From Alphaproteobacteria bacterium HT1-32 (GTDB lineage Bacteria > Pseudomonadota > Alphaproteobacteria > Rhodospirillales > HT1-32): a DNA stretch of 64,000 bases. The notes below the pieces were generated by a model that saw nothing but the letters and a program-made list of their open reading frames with translations, had not been told where the DNA came from and did no database searches. This document shows, in pieces, positions 17,450 to 26,129 of this stretch. Position 1 is the first letter of the stretch; each line of letters opens with the position of its first letter. The position numbers and the translations under genes are program-made. The DNA lies in assembly GCA_009649675.1 (NCBI GenBank), contig WJPL01000001.1:826469-890468 (forward strand). Reading direction: 5' to 3'.

Positions 17450-17450
17450 G

Positions 17451-17527
17451 TGGTGGGCCCGGCAGGACTCGAACCTGCAACCAGACCGTTATGAGCGGCC
17501 GGCTCTAACCAGTTGAGCTACAGGCCC
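17451..17527 (-). tRNA. tRNA with CAT anticodon, probably tRNA-Ile2 (lysidine-modified)
   Basis: 77 nt including an encoded CCA. The acceptor stem GGGCCTG/CGGGCCC, D-arm TAGCTCAACTGGTTAGAGC, anticodon stem GGCCG/CGGTC with loop CTCATAA (anticodon CAT) and T-arm with GGTTCGAGTCC are all formed. CAT can be initiator Met, elongator Met or Ile2. The initiator lacks the pairing seen here, and the GGGCCTG acceptor plus D-arm resemble alphaproteobacterial tRNA-Ile, so Ile2, read as AUA after TilS modification, is favoured. Elongator tRNA-Met is the alternative. Its 3' side borders the AT-rich islet. Confidence 0.85.
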
Positions 17528-17666
17528 CCCGTAGCGACGGCGCCATATTAGTCAGGGAGACGGCAAGGTCCAGAGGGTTGGCGGGGGTCGGGCGGGATTC
17601 ATTGGTGGATCCTCCTGCCGGGCGGTCGCAATCCCTCATCAGGTGCCGGTTCCCTGTATATGTAAC

Positions 17667-17686
17667 TTGACAGAAAAATGCCTGTC
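17667..17686 (+). promoter_or_regulatory. Candidate promoter/operator of the TRAP operon
   Basis: TTGACA occurs about 70 bp before dctP. It overlaps a perfect inverted repeat, GACAG (17669-17673) and CTGTC (17682-17686). No good -10 box follows at normal distance, so an activator-dependent promoter is possible. Confidence 0.25.
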
Positions 17687-17739
17687 TGACTTTCTGCATC
17701 CAATCCTTGAGTGCAACCAACAAAATATTGAGGGAGAAG

Positions 17740-18732
17740 ATGATGAAGAAATTACTGGCCGCTGCTGCCGGCATTGCCATGGCGATGAGCGTTGCTTCAA
17801 CCGCCCAAGCGGAAACCACCATCCGGGTGACGCTGCAACTGCCGCAGAGCCATTCATTGGGTCAGAACTGGCTCGCTTTCCAGAAAATCATCGAAGAGAA
17901 ATCGAATGGTGAACTGAAGCTGCAGCTGTTCCACTCTGCACAGCTGTTCAAGGATAACGAAGTTCCTGAAGCTGTTGGCTCCGGTGCCATTGAAGCCGGT
18001 TCCGTGTTCCTTGGCCGTTTTGCCGGCTCAGTCCCGGCGGTCGACGTGATCAGCCTGCCGTTCTTCTTCCGCGATGAAGCCCATCTGCGCCAGTCGGTCG
18101 CGACCGGCTCGAAGATGCGCGACGTGCTGGACGCTGCCGTGCTGAAGGAAACCAATGCCAAGATCCTGTGGTGGCAGGCTTTCGGACGTAACGTCTATCT
18201 GTCGAACGATGTGGCAATCCGCACACCGGCCGACATGCAGAACAAGAAGGTCCGGACTTACGGCAAGGTGCTGGGCTGGACGGTTGAGGCGCTTGGTGGC
18301 GCACCGACCCTGATGTCCGGTTCGAAGCAGTTCCTCGCCTATCAGCAGGGCGCCGTTGATGTCGGCATGACCGGCGTGTCCGCCGTGAAATCCCGCAAGC
18401 TGTTTGAAGTGATGAACCACATGACGCTGACCTTCGACAGCGCCATCGAATTCGTTGCCGTCATGAACAACGACTTCTTCAACAGCCTGTCCCCGGCACA
18501 TCAGAAGATCGTGCTGGATGCCGCTTCCGAAGTTGAACAGCAGCTTCGCGACGCGATCTACAAGGAAGAAGAAGACGCCATCGCCGAAGTGACCCCGAAG
18601 ATGACCGTCATCAACCTGACACCGGCAGAGCGCCAGCAGTGGGTTGATGCCACAACCGGCGTCATTGACCGCTTCGTCAAGGAAGGTGGCCAGACCGCCG
18701 CTGACGTGGTTGAAGCCGTCTCCAAGAAGTAA
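17740..18732 (+). CDS. dctP: TRAP transporter solute-binding protein DctP
   Basis: 330 aa. The signal peptide (MMKKLLAAAAGIAMAMS, cleavage after Ala-Gln-Ala near residue 24) leads into a DctP domain with the family pieces VEALGGAPTLM and FLAYQQGAVDVG. A conserved Arg in NKKVRTYGKV is expected to bind the ligand carboxylate. Start: ATGATG at 17740 with GGGAG just upstream; the second ATG (17743) has slightly better spacing. Periplasmic receptor for the DctQM membrane pair that follows. Substrate not determinable, typically a C4-dicarboxylate or keto acid. Confidence 0.92.
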   Translation: MMKKLLAAAAGIAMAMSVASTAQAETTIRVTLQLPQSHSLGQNWLAFQKIIEEKSNGELKLQLFHSAQLFKDNEVPEAVGSGAIEAGSVFLGRFAGSVPAVDVISLPFFFRDEAHLRQSVATGSKMRDVLDAAVLKETNAKILWWQAFGRNVYLSNDVAIRTPADMQNKKVRTYGKVLGWTVEALGGAPTLMSGSKQFLAYQQGAVDVGMTGVSAVKSRKLFEVMNHMTLTFDSAIEFVAVMNNDFFNSLSPAHQKIVLDAASEVEQQLRDAIYKEEEDAIAEVTPKMTVINLTPAERQQWVDATTGVIDRFVKEGGQTAADVVEAVSKK

Positions 18733-18797
18733 GATGACCGGATGCGCCGGTACCCTGCGGGGTGCCGGCGCTTTCTCCGGCCCGTCAGGGAACAAAC

Positions 18798-19316
18798 GTG
18801 CTGCAAAAATTCACCGACATTATCGACAGTCTGTCTGACGTCACCGGCAAAATCGCCGGCTGGGCGTTTTTTGCTGTCGGCCTGTTTGTCACCTTCGAGG
18901 TGATGATGCGTTATCTGTTCAACATGCCAACCATCTGGGTGGATGAGGTCAGCCGCATCATACAGGTCTGGGCAACCTATCTGGCGATTGCCTATGTCAT
19001 GAAGGAACGCAGCCATATCGTCATCGATATCGCCTTCCGCAAAGCCGGGAACCTGCTGCGCAGTCTGGTCGAGACCTTTGCCCTCATCGTCATCATTTTC
19101 TTCTGCGTGATGACCGTCTGGTACAGCTGGCAGATCTGGCTGAAATCGACGCTGGCCGGTCATACGACAGACAGCTATCTCGCGGTTCCGCTGGTTTTCA
19201 TCCAGTCATCGATCTGGATCGGATTTGGCCTGCTGGGGCTGCAGGCCCTGGCTGAAATGGTCAAGATCTGGACCGGACGCGGACCAGCCACCCCACTACC
19301 GCCACAGGTGCACTGA
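18798..19316 (+). CDS. dctQ: TRAP transporter small permease DctQ
   Basis: 172 aa from a GTG at 18798, preceded by AGGGAAC. It has four hydrophobic segments and the family motif with MMRYLFNMPTIWVDEVSR after the first. DctQ links the binding protein to the large permease. The longer frame from 18762 lacks a ribosome-binding site. dctM begins 4 bp after the stop. Confidence 0.9.
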   Translation: MLQKFTDIIDSLSDVTGKIAGWAFFAVGLFVTFEVMMRYLFNMPTIWVDEVSRIIQVWATYLAIAYVMKERSHIVIDIAFRKAGNLLRSLVETFALIVIIFFCVMTVWYSWQIWLKSTLAGHTTDSYLAVPLVFIQSSIWIGFGLLGLQALAEMVKIWTGRGPATPLPPQVH

Positions 19317-19320
19317 GACC

Positions 19321-20595
19321 ATGGAAGTCATTCTGATTCTGGGCGCCCTGATTGGCCTGCTGTTGCTGCGGGTACCGGTTGCCTTTGCCCTCGGCGCACT
19401 TGGTATCGTGCTGCTCTGGGCCAAGGGCCTGCCGATGATTGCCATTCCACAGCGGCTGTTCGGCACGATGGACAGTTTTGAACTGCTGGCTGTGCCCCTG
19501 TTCCTGCTGATGTCGAATGTGCTGCTGAAAGGCGGCGTCGGCCGTGATCTGTTTGCCAGCGTACAGGCCTGGGTCGGGCACTGGCCGGGAGGGCTTGGCG
19601 TCGCCACCATCAAAAGCTGCACCCTGTTCTCTGCCATCTCCGGGTCGTCTGTGGCGACCGCCGCCACAATCGGTACCGTCGCCATTCCGGAAATGACCAA
19701 ACGCGGCTATGACCAGCCCTTCATTCTGGGCCAGCTAGCCGCCGGTGGTACGCTGGGCATCCTGATTCCCCCTTCCATTCCGCTGATCATCTATGGCGTG
19801 ATTACCGAAAGCTCGATTCCCACCCTGTTTCTTGCGGGAATTGGGCCGGGCCTGCTGCTGGCCTTTTTCTTCATTCTCTATGCCATGCTCTACAGCCGCC
19901 TTGGTGCCGCCCCGTCCCTGCCGAAATCGGACTGGCCAACCCGCTGGCGCTCAACCCTGCTGGCACTGCCCACCGTAATTCTGGCCGTCGCCATCATCGG
20001 GTCGATCTATGCGGGTATCGCAACCCCGTCAGAAAGTGCCGGCGTCGGCTTCGTGCTGGCCCTGGTCATCACCTTCGTCATGCGCCGCATGAGCTGGGCG
20101 AAGCTGCGGGAAGCGGTTGATGATTCGCTGAAAACCACGGCGATGATCTTCATCATCGTTGCCGGGGCGAAAGTATTTTCCTATGCGATCACCCTTTATC
20201 TGATCCCGCAGACCATCAGCGCCTTCCTGACCACCCATATCTCTGACCCGACCCTGTTCATTCTGGCGGTCGGTGCCGTGCTGCTGCTCATCGGCTTCTT
20301 TCTGGAAGCCCTGTCCATGCTGCTGATCATGGTGCCGGTGCTGTTCCCGGCTCTGGAGGCCATGAATATTGACCCGATCTGGTTCGGCATTTTCTTCGTG
20401 GTGCTGATTGAAACCGCGCTGATCACCCCGCCGGTCGGCCTCAACCTGTTTGTCATTCAGGCGGTCGGCAAGGCGCGGCTGGAAGATGTCGTCCGGGGGG
20501 CCTGGCCTTTCGCCGTGATGATGCTCGGCACGGCGGTGCTGTTGTGGTTCTGGAAAGACCTGGCGCTCTATATTCCGTACACGCTGTTCCGCTAG
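19321..20595 (+). CDS. dctM: TRAP transporter large permease DctM
   Basis: 424 aa, about twelve membrane segments. Family signatures include SAISGSSVATAATIGTVAIPEM, LGILIPPSIPLIIYGV and the C-terminal ITPPVGLNLFV. It catalyses sodium-coupled uptake. The start is the ATG at 19321, 4 bp after dctQ; a frame extending upstream to 19225 would sit inside dctQ. It is the last gene of the TRAP operon. Confidence 0.92.
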   Translation: MEVILILGALIGLLLLRVPVAFALGALGIVLLWAKGLPMIAIPQRLFGTMDSFELLAVPLFLLMSNVLLKGGVGRDLFASVQAWVGHWPGGLGVATIKSCTLFSAISGSSVATAATIGTVAIPEMTKRGYDQPFILGQLAAGGTLGILIPPSIPLIIYGVITESSIPTLFLAGIGPGLLLAFFFILYAMLYSRLGAAPSLPKSDWPTRWRSTLLALPTVILAVAIIGSIYAGIATPSESAGVGFVLALVITFVMRRMSWAKLREAVDDSLKTTAMIFIIVAGAKVFSYAITLYLIPQTISAFLTTHISDPTLFILAVGAVLLLIGFFLEALSMLLIMVPVLFPALEAMNIDPIWFGIFFVVLIETALITPPVGLNLFVIQAVGKARLEDVVRGAWPFAVMMLGTAVLLWFWKDLALYIPYTLFR

Positions 20596-20620
20596 AAGCT
20601 GTCGCCATCGCGGACACGAC

Positions 20621-20654
20621 ATAACGCCCGGAAAGCTTCATAATTCGGCGTTAT
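20621..20654 (+). terminator. Terminator-like hairpin after dctM
   Basis: ATAACGCC (20621-20628) pairs perfectly with GGCGTTAT (20647-20654) around an 18-nt loop. No T-run follows. It lies 26 bp after the dctM stop and is the only structure seen before the antiporter gene. Confidence 0.35.
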
Positions 20655-20774
20655 CCTGCTTCGACCACTTCCCGGGACGGCTGCAGAGCACCAGCCAGCA
20701 GATTGATCCTGCTTTGCGGCGCTTAAAGGCATCGGCGGAAAATCCGGCCGGCGAAGATCAAGGAGTTACGCATC

Positions 20775-22073
20775 GTGTCTGAGTTTGAACTTTCACGTAT
20801 GTTCATTGCGCTGCTTTGTCTGCTCGGAGCCGCACATGCCTTTGGTTATGCCTGCGTGCAGTTACGAATGCCCCGGGTCATCGGTGAAATCATGGGCGGC
20901 CTTCTTCTCGGCCCTTCGCTGCTCGGCTTCTTTCTTCCGGATTTTCAGAACTCGATCTTCCACGCCTTCCCAGCTGAAAAACAGGTGCTCTCCGCATTCT
21001 ACTGGATCGGGCTTATCGCGTTGATGTTCATTTCCGGTTTCCGGATACAGCGCCGGCTTGATCGCAAGGATGCCAGCCTGGCCGGCATCATCATTCTGGC
21101 AGCCACCGGTCTGCCATTCCTTGCCGGATGGGTTGCTCCGCATTTGTTTGAGTTTGCCCCCTATGCCGGACCAAACGGTGATGGCCTGCCGCTAACCCTG
21201 ATAATCGCCATTGCTTTTTCCGTCACATCGATCCCCGTCATATCCAAGATATTTCTGGATCTGCAAATCATTGAAACGCGTTTCGCCCGCATCGTCCTTG
21301 CTGCCGCAACAACACAGGACCTGATCCTCTGGATCGGGCTTTCAGTCGCAACCGGCATCGCACATGGAAATGCGGCCGATCCGGTCACACTGGCAACAAC
21401 GATCCTCAAGACGCTCATGTTTATCGGACTGGCACTGGTTTTCGGCCCGCGTCTGCTGGATCGGGCAACACGAATGCGATTCAACCTGATACGAAAGGCA
21501 TCACTGACCGGATATCTCTTCGTTATCTGTTTTCTGCTGGTTGCCATAGCCAATCTGCTCTCCATCAACCTTGTTTTCGGAGCCCTTGTCGCAGGCATGG
21601 TGGTCGGAGCTGTTCCTAATGAAGAATTTACAGCGGTCAAAGAGCAGATCAGCAACATCTCAACCGGGTTATTCGTGCCCATCTATTTTGCGCTCGTTGG
21701 TTTGAGGATAGACCTGCCTAATCATCTCGACATCGGCTTCACGGCAGGCTTCATCACAATTTCATCGCTGATTGAGATTGGCTGCGTCGTGATCGCGACC
21801 CGGCTGACAGGGCGTAACATGCTGACCAGCCTGAATTTCGGATTTGCAATGAACACCCGTGGCGGCCCCGGCATCGTATTGGCCAGCATAGCGCTGGGAG
21901 CCGGGATCATTAATGAAACTTTCTATGTCACGCTGGTACTTGCCGCGCTGGTCACTTCATTGTTTTCCGGCATGTGGTTTCGATGGTTGCTCACCCGCGG
22001 ACTCCCCCTGATTGAATCCGACAAACCGCCCCGCTTACTGGAGCGTGAGCCCCCTGCAAGCCGGAAAGGCTGA
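20775..22073 (+). CDS. Cation:proton antiporter, CPA2 (Kef/NapA-like)
   Basis: 432 aa, about 12-13 membrane segments, starting at a GTG with AAGGAG upstream. CPA2-type features: MPRVIGEIMGGLLLGPSLLG near the N terminus, IALMFISGF, a discontinuous helix region with FSVTSIPVISKIFLDL, and NFGFAMNTRGGPGIVLAS toward the end. The cytoplasmic TrkA-N/RCK nucleotide-binding domain of KefB/C is absent, and the protein stops soon after the last helix. Ion specificity (Na+ or K+ for H+) cannot be told. Confidence 0.85.
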   Translation: MSEFELSRMFIALLCLLGAAHAFGYACVQLRMPRVIGEIMGGLLLGPSLLGFFLPDFQNSIFHAFPAEKQVLSAFYWIGLIALMFISGFRIQRRLDRKDASLAGIIILAATGLPFLAGWVAPHLFEFAPYAGPNGDGLPLTLIIAIAFSVTSIPVISKIFLDLQIIETRFARIVLAAATTQDLILWIGLSVATGIAHGNAADPVTLATTILKTLMFIGLALVFGPRLLDRATRMRFNLIRKASLTGYLFVICFLLVAIANLLSINLVFGALVAGMVVGAVPNEEFTAVKEQISNISTGLFVPIYFALVGLRIDLPNHLDIGFTAGFITISSLIEIGCVVIATRLTGRNMLTSLNFGFAMNTRGGPGIVLASIALGAGIINETFYVTLVLAALVTSLFSGMWFRWLLTRGLPLIESDKPPRLLEREPPASRKG

Positions 22074-22222
22074 CCCAAACGAACATCATCACCAGCGGTC
22101 ATTTCAGCAAATTCCCGGGTTTGCAGATGAATTGACCGGTATGTGACTTGTGTCAGCGGATCGAAACGCCAATTCTGTAACACTGTACTACGCTTTTCCT
22201 GATAACAGGTCCGAGGTTTACC

Positions 22223-24004
22223 GTGATCCTACGCCCGCTGCTTTCGCTGATGCCCCGCAATACGCTGCGGGCAGTTGCTGTCGCCACCATGGGCAGCCTG
22301 CTCGGCTGTGCAGCCACCGGCGCGGATGTCGGGGAATTGCGGGTACAGGCCACCTGGCCGGACGACACAATGGCCAAACCGGTGGATGTACGCGACACCC
22401 CGTCCGGGGCCTATCTTGCCGGACAGGCCGCCCAGAAAGCCCGCCGGTACGAGGAGGCTGCGACTTTTCTGAAGAAGGTTATTGCGGTCGAGCCGGACAA
22501 TGCCGACCTCGCCCGCCAGACTTTCATGTTACTGACGCTGGAGGGCGAGTTTGATGAGGCCGCAGATATCGCGGCACGCCTGATCGAAGAGGGCGACCGA
22601 TCCGCCATCAGCCGCTATGTCCTGTTCCTGAGAGAGATGAAACAGGGAAAATGGGCTGAGGCCAGCGCAGAGCTTACAGATATTCCGGACCGTTCGCTGC
22701 ATCTGCTGGTCGGCCCCTTCATGGAAGCCTGGGCGGCGGCTGCGCAGGGCAATGCCGATGCAGCCATGGCGGCGCTGGAACCGCTGTCAAAAGACGACAA
22801 CTTCAAGGCCACCTATGCCTTCCATGCGGCCATGGTGAATGACCTGCTGGGCCTCAATGACGCGGCTGCCACCTTCTATGCGGAAGCCGCGGCATCATCC
22901 GGGGGCCTCACCCTGCGTGTTGTACAGATGTACGGTAATTTCCTCGAACGTCAGGGACGGCGTAACGAGGCAGAAGTCGTCTATAACAAGTTGCTGGAAC
23001 CGAATGCCGACAACAGCATGCTGGTTCCGCTCTCGCTGCGACTGGCGGCAACCGATGTGCCGGCACCATTGCTGCAATCTGCAACCGATGGACTGGCAGA
23101 GGGCCTGTTTTCCGTCGGAAGTTCACTTCGCCAGCAGGGTTCACAGGATTTCGGCCTGATCTTTGGCCGGATGGCGCTGGAACTTCGCCCCGACTTCGTC
23201 ATGGCCCGACTGCTGGTTGCCGATATTCTGGAGCGACAGGACCGGCTGGCCGAAGCCAATCAGGTCTATCAGGGAATTCCGGAAGACTCTCCCTTCCGCT
23301 GGTCCGCCGATCTCAACCGCGCCCAGAATATGGCCGACCTGGGCGAGGTTGAAGCATCTGTCGAAGAACTGGAACAGCTCGCAGCCACCCGTCCGGAACG
23401 GTATGACGCGCTGGTCACCCTGGCCAATGTACTGCGGCAGGATGAACAGTTCGAAGCCTCGGCCAAGGCCATGGATCGCGCCATCGAACGGATCACCGAA
23501 ATCCGGGAAGAACACTGGCGGGTCTTCTATTCCCGTGGCATTGCGCTGGAACGATCAAAGCAATGGGCCCGCGCCGAAGCGGACTTCCTGAAGGCGCTGG
23601 AACTGCAACCGGAACAGCCCTATGTGCTGAACTATCTCGGCTATAGCTGGGTCGATCAGGGCATGAACATCAAGCGGGCAACCGACATGATCCAGCGTGC
23701 CGTGAAGCTGCGGCCGAATGACGGCGCGATTGTCGATTCCCTCGGCTGGGCACTCTATCGGGTCGGCGATTTCCCCGGCGCCGTCAGGCAACTGGAACGG
23801 GCCGTCGAACTGATGCCGCACGATCCGACGATCAATGACCATCTGGGCGATGCATACTGGCGGGTTGGCCGCCAGCATGAGGCACGCTTCCAGTGGCAGC
23901 GCGCCCTGTCTCTGGAACCGACGGAAGACCTTCTCGACGTCATCGGTGAAAAGCTGAAGAACGGTCTGAAACCGGTTGAAAACACGCCCGCCAAGGATGG
24001 TTGA
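22223..24004 (+). CDS. TPR-repeat lipoprotein
   Basis: 593 aa from a GTG. The N terminus has an arginine, a hydrophobic run and a near-canonical lipobox, Leu-Leu-Gly-Cys29, so it is probably anchored to a membrane facing the periplasm. The rest is almost wholly TPR helices from about residue 65 onward, clearest at 415-575 (LNYLGYSWVDQGMN, VDSLGWALYRVGDFPGAV, NDHLGDAYWRVGRQHEA). Similar proteins lie next to ispE in many alphaproteobacteria. The role is probably in envelope or protein-complex assembly; no substrate is known. Its last codons overlap the ispE start. Confidence 0.8.
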   Translation: MILRPLLSLMPRNTLRAVAVATMGSLLGCAATGADVGELRVQATWPDDTMAKPVDVRDTPSGAYLAGQAAQKARRYEEAATFLKKVIAVEPDNADLARQTFMLLTLEGEFDEAADIAARLIEEGDRSAISRYVLFLREMKQGKWAEASAELTDIPDRSLHLLVGPFMEAWAAAAQGNADAAMAALEPLSKDDNFKATYAFHAAMVNDLLGLNDAAATFYAEAAASSGGLTLRVVQMYGNFLERQGRRNEAEVVYNKLLEPNADNSMLVPLSLRLAATDVPAPLLQSATDGLAEGLFSVGSSLRQQGSQDFGLIFGRMALELRPDFVMARLLVADILERQDRLAEANQVYQGIPEDSPFRWSADLNRAQNMADLGEVEASVEELEQLAATRPERYDALVTLANVLRQDEQFEASAKAMDRAIERITEIREEHWRVFYSRGIALERSKQWARAEADFLKALELQPEQPYVLNYLGYSWVDQGMNIKRATDMIQRAVKLRPNDGAIVDSLGWALYRVGDFPGAVRQLERAVELMPHDPTINDHLGDAYWRVGRQHEARFQWQRALSLEPTEDLLDVIGEKLKNGLKPVENTPAKDG

Positions 24005-24914
24005 TTCAGCCTTGGTTACGGAATTCGCCGCAGCAAAGATCAATCTCTGGCTCCATGTAACCGGTCGCCGGGAGGATGGCTATCACCTGCTCGACAGCCT
24101 GATCGCCTTTGCCGGGGTTGGTGACCGGCTTACCCTGACCCGTTCTGACGATCTGTCCCTGAGCCTTACCGGACCCTTTTCAGAAGGGCTGACCACGACC
24201 AGCGACAATCTGGTGATCCGGGCTGCCACGCTGCTGGCATCGGAAGCCGGCATCCGTCCGGCGGCGGCCATTACGCTGGAAAAAAATCTGCCCGTTGCCT
24301 CTGGTATCGGTGGTGGTTCTGCAGATGCTGCGGCTGCAATTCGTGGTTTGTCGAAACTCTGGAATCTCAGCCTCCCGACAGAAGTCACCGCCCGGATTGC
24401 CCTTCGTCTGGGCGCTGACGTGCCAATGTGTCTGGCCGGACAGGCCGCACTGGCCAGTGGTATCGGTGAAGTGCTGCATCCGGTCGGCCAGATGGCCCCG
24501 GCCTGGCTGGTGCTGGTCAATCCCCGGGTTGCGATTTCCACACCGGAAATATTCCGGCTACGCGAGAACAGCTTTACGGATATCACGACACCGGCCGCCG
24601 GAAAGCTGGCCACGCTGGCAGACCTGACCGCCGCCCTGCGCGAGCGCCATAACGACCTGCAACCTCCGGCCATCCGGCTGGCACCGGTGATTGGCGAGGT
24701 GCTGGAACGCCTGCGCGGTCTCAGCGGATGCCAGCATGCCGCCATGTCCGGAAGCGGGGCAACCTGTTTCGGGTTGTTTGAAGACCGGCAGACCGCAGAA
24801 CAGGCGGCAGGCAGCCTGTCCTCAGAGAATTCCAAATGGTGGTCTGCTGCGGCTCCCCTGCTGTCTGACGCAATTGCTCAGCAGACTATTGCAACAGCGC
24901 TTTCAAAGCCCTAA
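23997..24914 (+). CDS. ispE: 4-diphosphocytidyl-2-C-methyl-D-erythritol kinase IspE
   Basis: 305 aa GHMP kinase of the MEP isoprenoid pathway; phosphorylates the 2-hydroxyl of CDP-methylerythritol using ATP. N-terminal AAAKINLWLHVTGRREDGYH holds the catalytic Lys and the substrate His; the ATP loop is PVASGIGGGSADAAA; the C-terminal MSGSGATCFGLF motif is intact. The ATG at 23997 overlaps the end of the TPR gene by 8 bp; a TTG at 23976 in the same frame is a less likely start. tRNA-Gln follows 14 bp downstream. Confidence 0.93.
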   Translation: MVDSALVTEFAAAKINLWLHVTGRREDGYHLLDSLIAFAGVGDRLTLTRSDDLSLSLTGPFSEGLTTTSDNLVIRAATLLASEAGIRPAAAITLEKNLPVASGIGGGSADAAAAIRGLSKLWNLSLPTEVTARIALRLGADVPMCLAGQAALASGIGEVLHPVGQMAPAWLVLVNPRVAISTPEIFRLRENSFTDITTPAAGKLATLADLTAALRERHNDLQPPAIRLAPVIGEVLERLRGLSGCQHAAMSGSGATCFGLFEDRQTAEQAAGSLSSENSKWWSAAAPLLSDAIAQQTIATALSKP

Positions 24915-24928
24915 AACACACCCCGCAC

Positions 24929-25003
24929 AGGGGCATGGCCAAGCGGTTAAGGCAGCGGGTTTTGGTCTCGCCATCCCAGGTTCGAATCCTGGTGCCCCTG
25001 CCA
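24929..25003 (+). tRNA. tRNA-Gln (TTG)
   Basis: 75 nt including the encoded CCA. Acceptor stem AGGGGCA/TGCCCCT, anticodon stem GCGGG/CTCGC with loop TTTTGGT (anticodon TTG), and T-arm CCCAGGTTCGAATCCTGG are all well formed. It lies between ispE and the convergent enolase-superfamily gene. Confidence 0.95.
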
Positions 25004-25049
25004 ATCTCCTTATTTTGATGGTCCCGGCCAGCATCAGGGCCCCGCGAGA

Positions 25050-26129
25050 TCAGCTGATCATGTTCTGCTGATAGGCCGCATCCGGCGCGATGCCTAGGCC
25101 CGGAAGGTCCGGCAGGGTTCGGACGCCATCGACCACCGGGGGTACATCGGCAAGGTCACGGGCGTAATGCCCGCTCAGGGAAAATCCGCTATGCGCAAGC
25201 GGGGCGGGGAAAAGCGTGGTCATATGCAAACCGGCGACCGTACCAATGGCGGTTTCAAGCGGGCCTGTATTGACGCTCTGGATTCCCGCGGATGTCGCAA
25301 AATCGACCATTTCCTTCAGCCGGTCCGGGCCACCGGCACGGGGCATCTTGTAGATAAACACATCCACAGCCTCCGCATCGACAAGACGGTGCATGTCCTC
25401 CAGCGTCTCCACCGGATTATCCCATGCGGAGCGGATAGCCCCTGATTTCCGGACAGCCGCCATATCTTCAATTGTCGCAATTCCGGTATCCAGCGGGTCT
25501 TCGATATAATCAATCCCCAGCGGGGCAAACCGTTCCATATTGGCAAGTGCATCCGGCACCCTTTTCCAGGCGTCATTCGGGTCCAGCCGGAAGGCAAAAT
25601 CGGGAAACGCTTCCCGAAGGGCAGAAACCCGGGCGAAATCGTGATCGACATCGGCAAAGCATTTGATCTTCAGGGTGGTCATGCCCTGTTTTGCATAACC
25701 CTTTGCCTGCGTCACGGCGGCACCGATATCCTGCTCTCCGACCAGTCCGTTAATCGGCACCTGCATCGGCGGCTTCACATCGTCATCTGCCATATACTGG
25801 TTTAACGGCTTACCTGCGGCGGCGGCACGTGCCGACAACCAGGCCGTGGCGATGGCACAGCGCATCCGGTTATGCATTTCCCGCTGATCAAGCTGAACCA
25901 GAAAGTCGTCATCCTCCGGGTTCAGTCCTTTTGTCAGGGCCAGCAATTCCAGCGCCAGTTCAGCGCCGTTAATCTCGACATGCGGGCCAAAAGCGACTTC
26001 ACCCCAGCCTTCATACTGGTCGATCATGCAGCGCAGAATGGCACCTGCGCGGCTGGTATGTTCGCCCTTCGCCCAGCGGTAGACGACTTTCAGCGGTAAA
26101 TCATAGGGGCCGGCGGAAAACATGCTCAA
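25050..26129 (-). CDS. Enolase-superfamily enzyme (muconate-lactonizing/mandelate racemase-like)
   Basis: 359 aa. The C-terminal barrel holds a complete active site: Lys154-x-Lys156 (LKIKC), metal ligands Asp183 (RLDPND), Glu210 (YIEDP) and Asp237 (AWDNP), and a second general base Lys261 (FIYKMPRAGG). The KxK-D-E-D-K pattern is that of the muconate-lactonizing/OSBS/dipeptide-epimerase subgroup. An N-terminal capping domain is present. It overlaps the ABC ATPase gene by 4 bp, so it probably acts on the imported compound: racemisation, lactonisation or dehydration of an acid. The exact reaction cannot be read from sequence. Confidence 0.82.
   Translation of the reverse strand: MSMFSAGPYDLPLKVVYRWAKGEHTSRAGAILRCMIDQYEGWGEVAFGPHVEINGAELALELLALTKGLNPEDDDFLVQLDQREMHNRMRCAIATAWLSARAAAAGKPLNQYMADDDVKPPMQVPINGLVGEQDIGAAVTQAKGYAKQGMTTLKIKCFADVDHDFARVSALREAFPDFAFRLDPNDAWKRVPDALANMERFAPLGIDYIEDPLDTGIATIEDMAAVRKSGAIRSAWDNPVETLEDMHRLVDAEAVDVFIYKMPRAGGPDRLKEMVDFATSAGIQSVNTGPLETAIGTVAGLHMTTLFPAPLAHSGFSLSGHYARDLADVPPVVDGVRTLPDLPGLGIAPDAAYQQNMIS

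Larger units (their letters stand above)
15240..17450. mobile_element. AT-rich islet next to a tRNA (IS remnant plus two-gene cassette)
   Basis: From about 15240 the sequence becomes visibly AT-richer and codon use changes; this ends at the tRNA at 17451. The segment holds an IS3 fragment, two cotranscribed genes unlike anything around them and two hairpins, and it abuts the 3' side of the tRNA, a classic integration position. No integrase gene is present. It looks like a decayed or passively mobilised islet. Confidence 0.55.

Noticed and set aside
17451-17527. Initiator tRNA-Met for the CAT tRNA
   Set aside because: The first acceptor pair is G-C and the anticodon stem lacks the three consecutive G-C pairs of initiators; Ile2 or elongator Met fits better.
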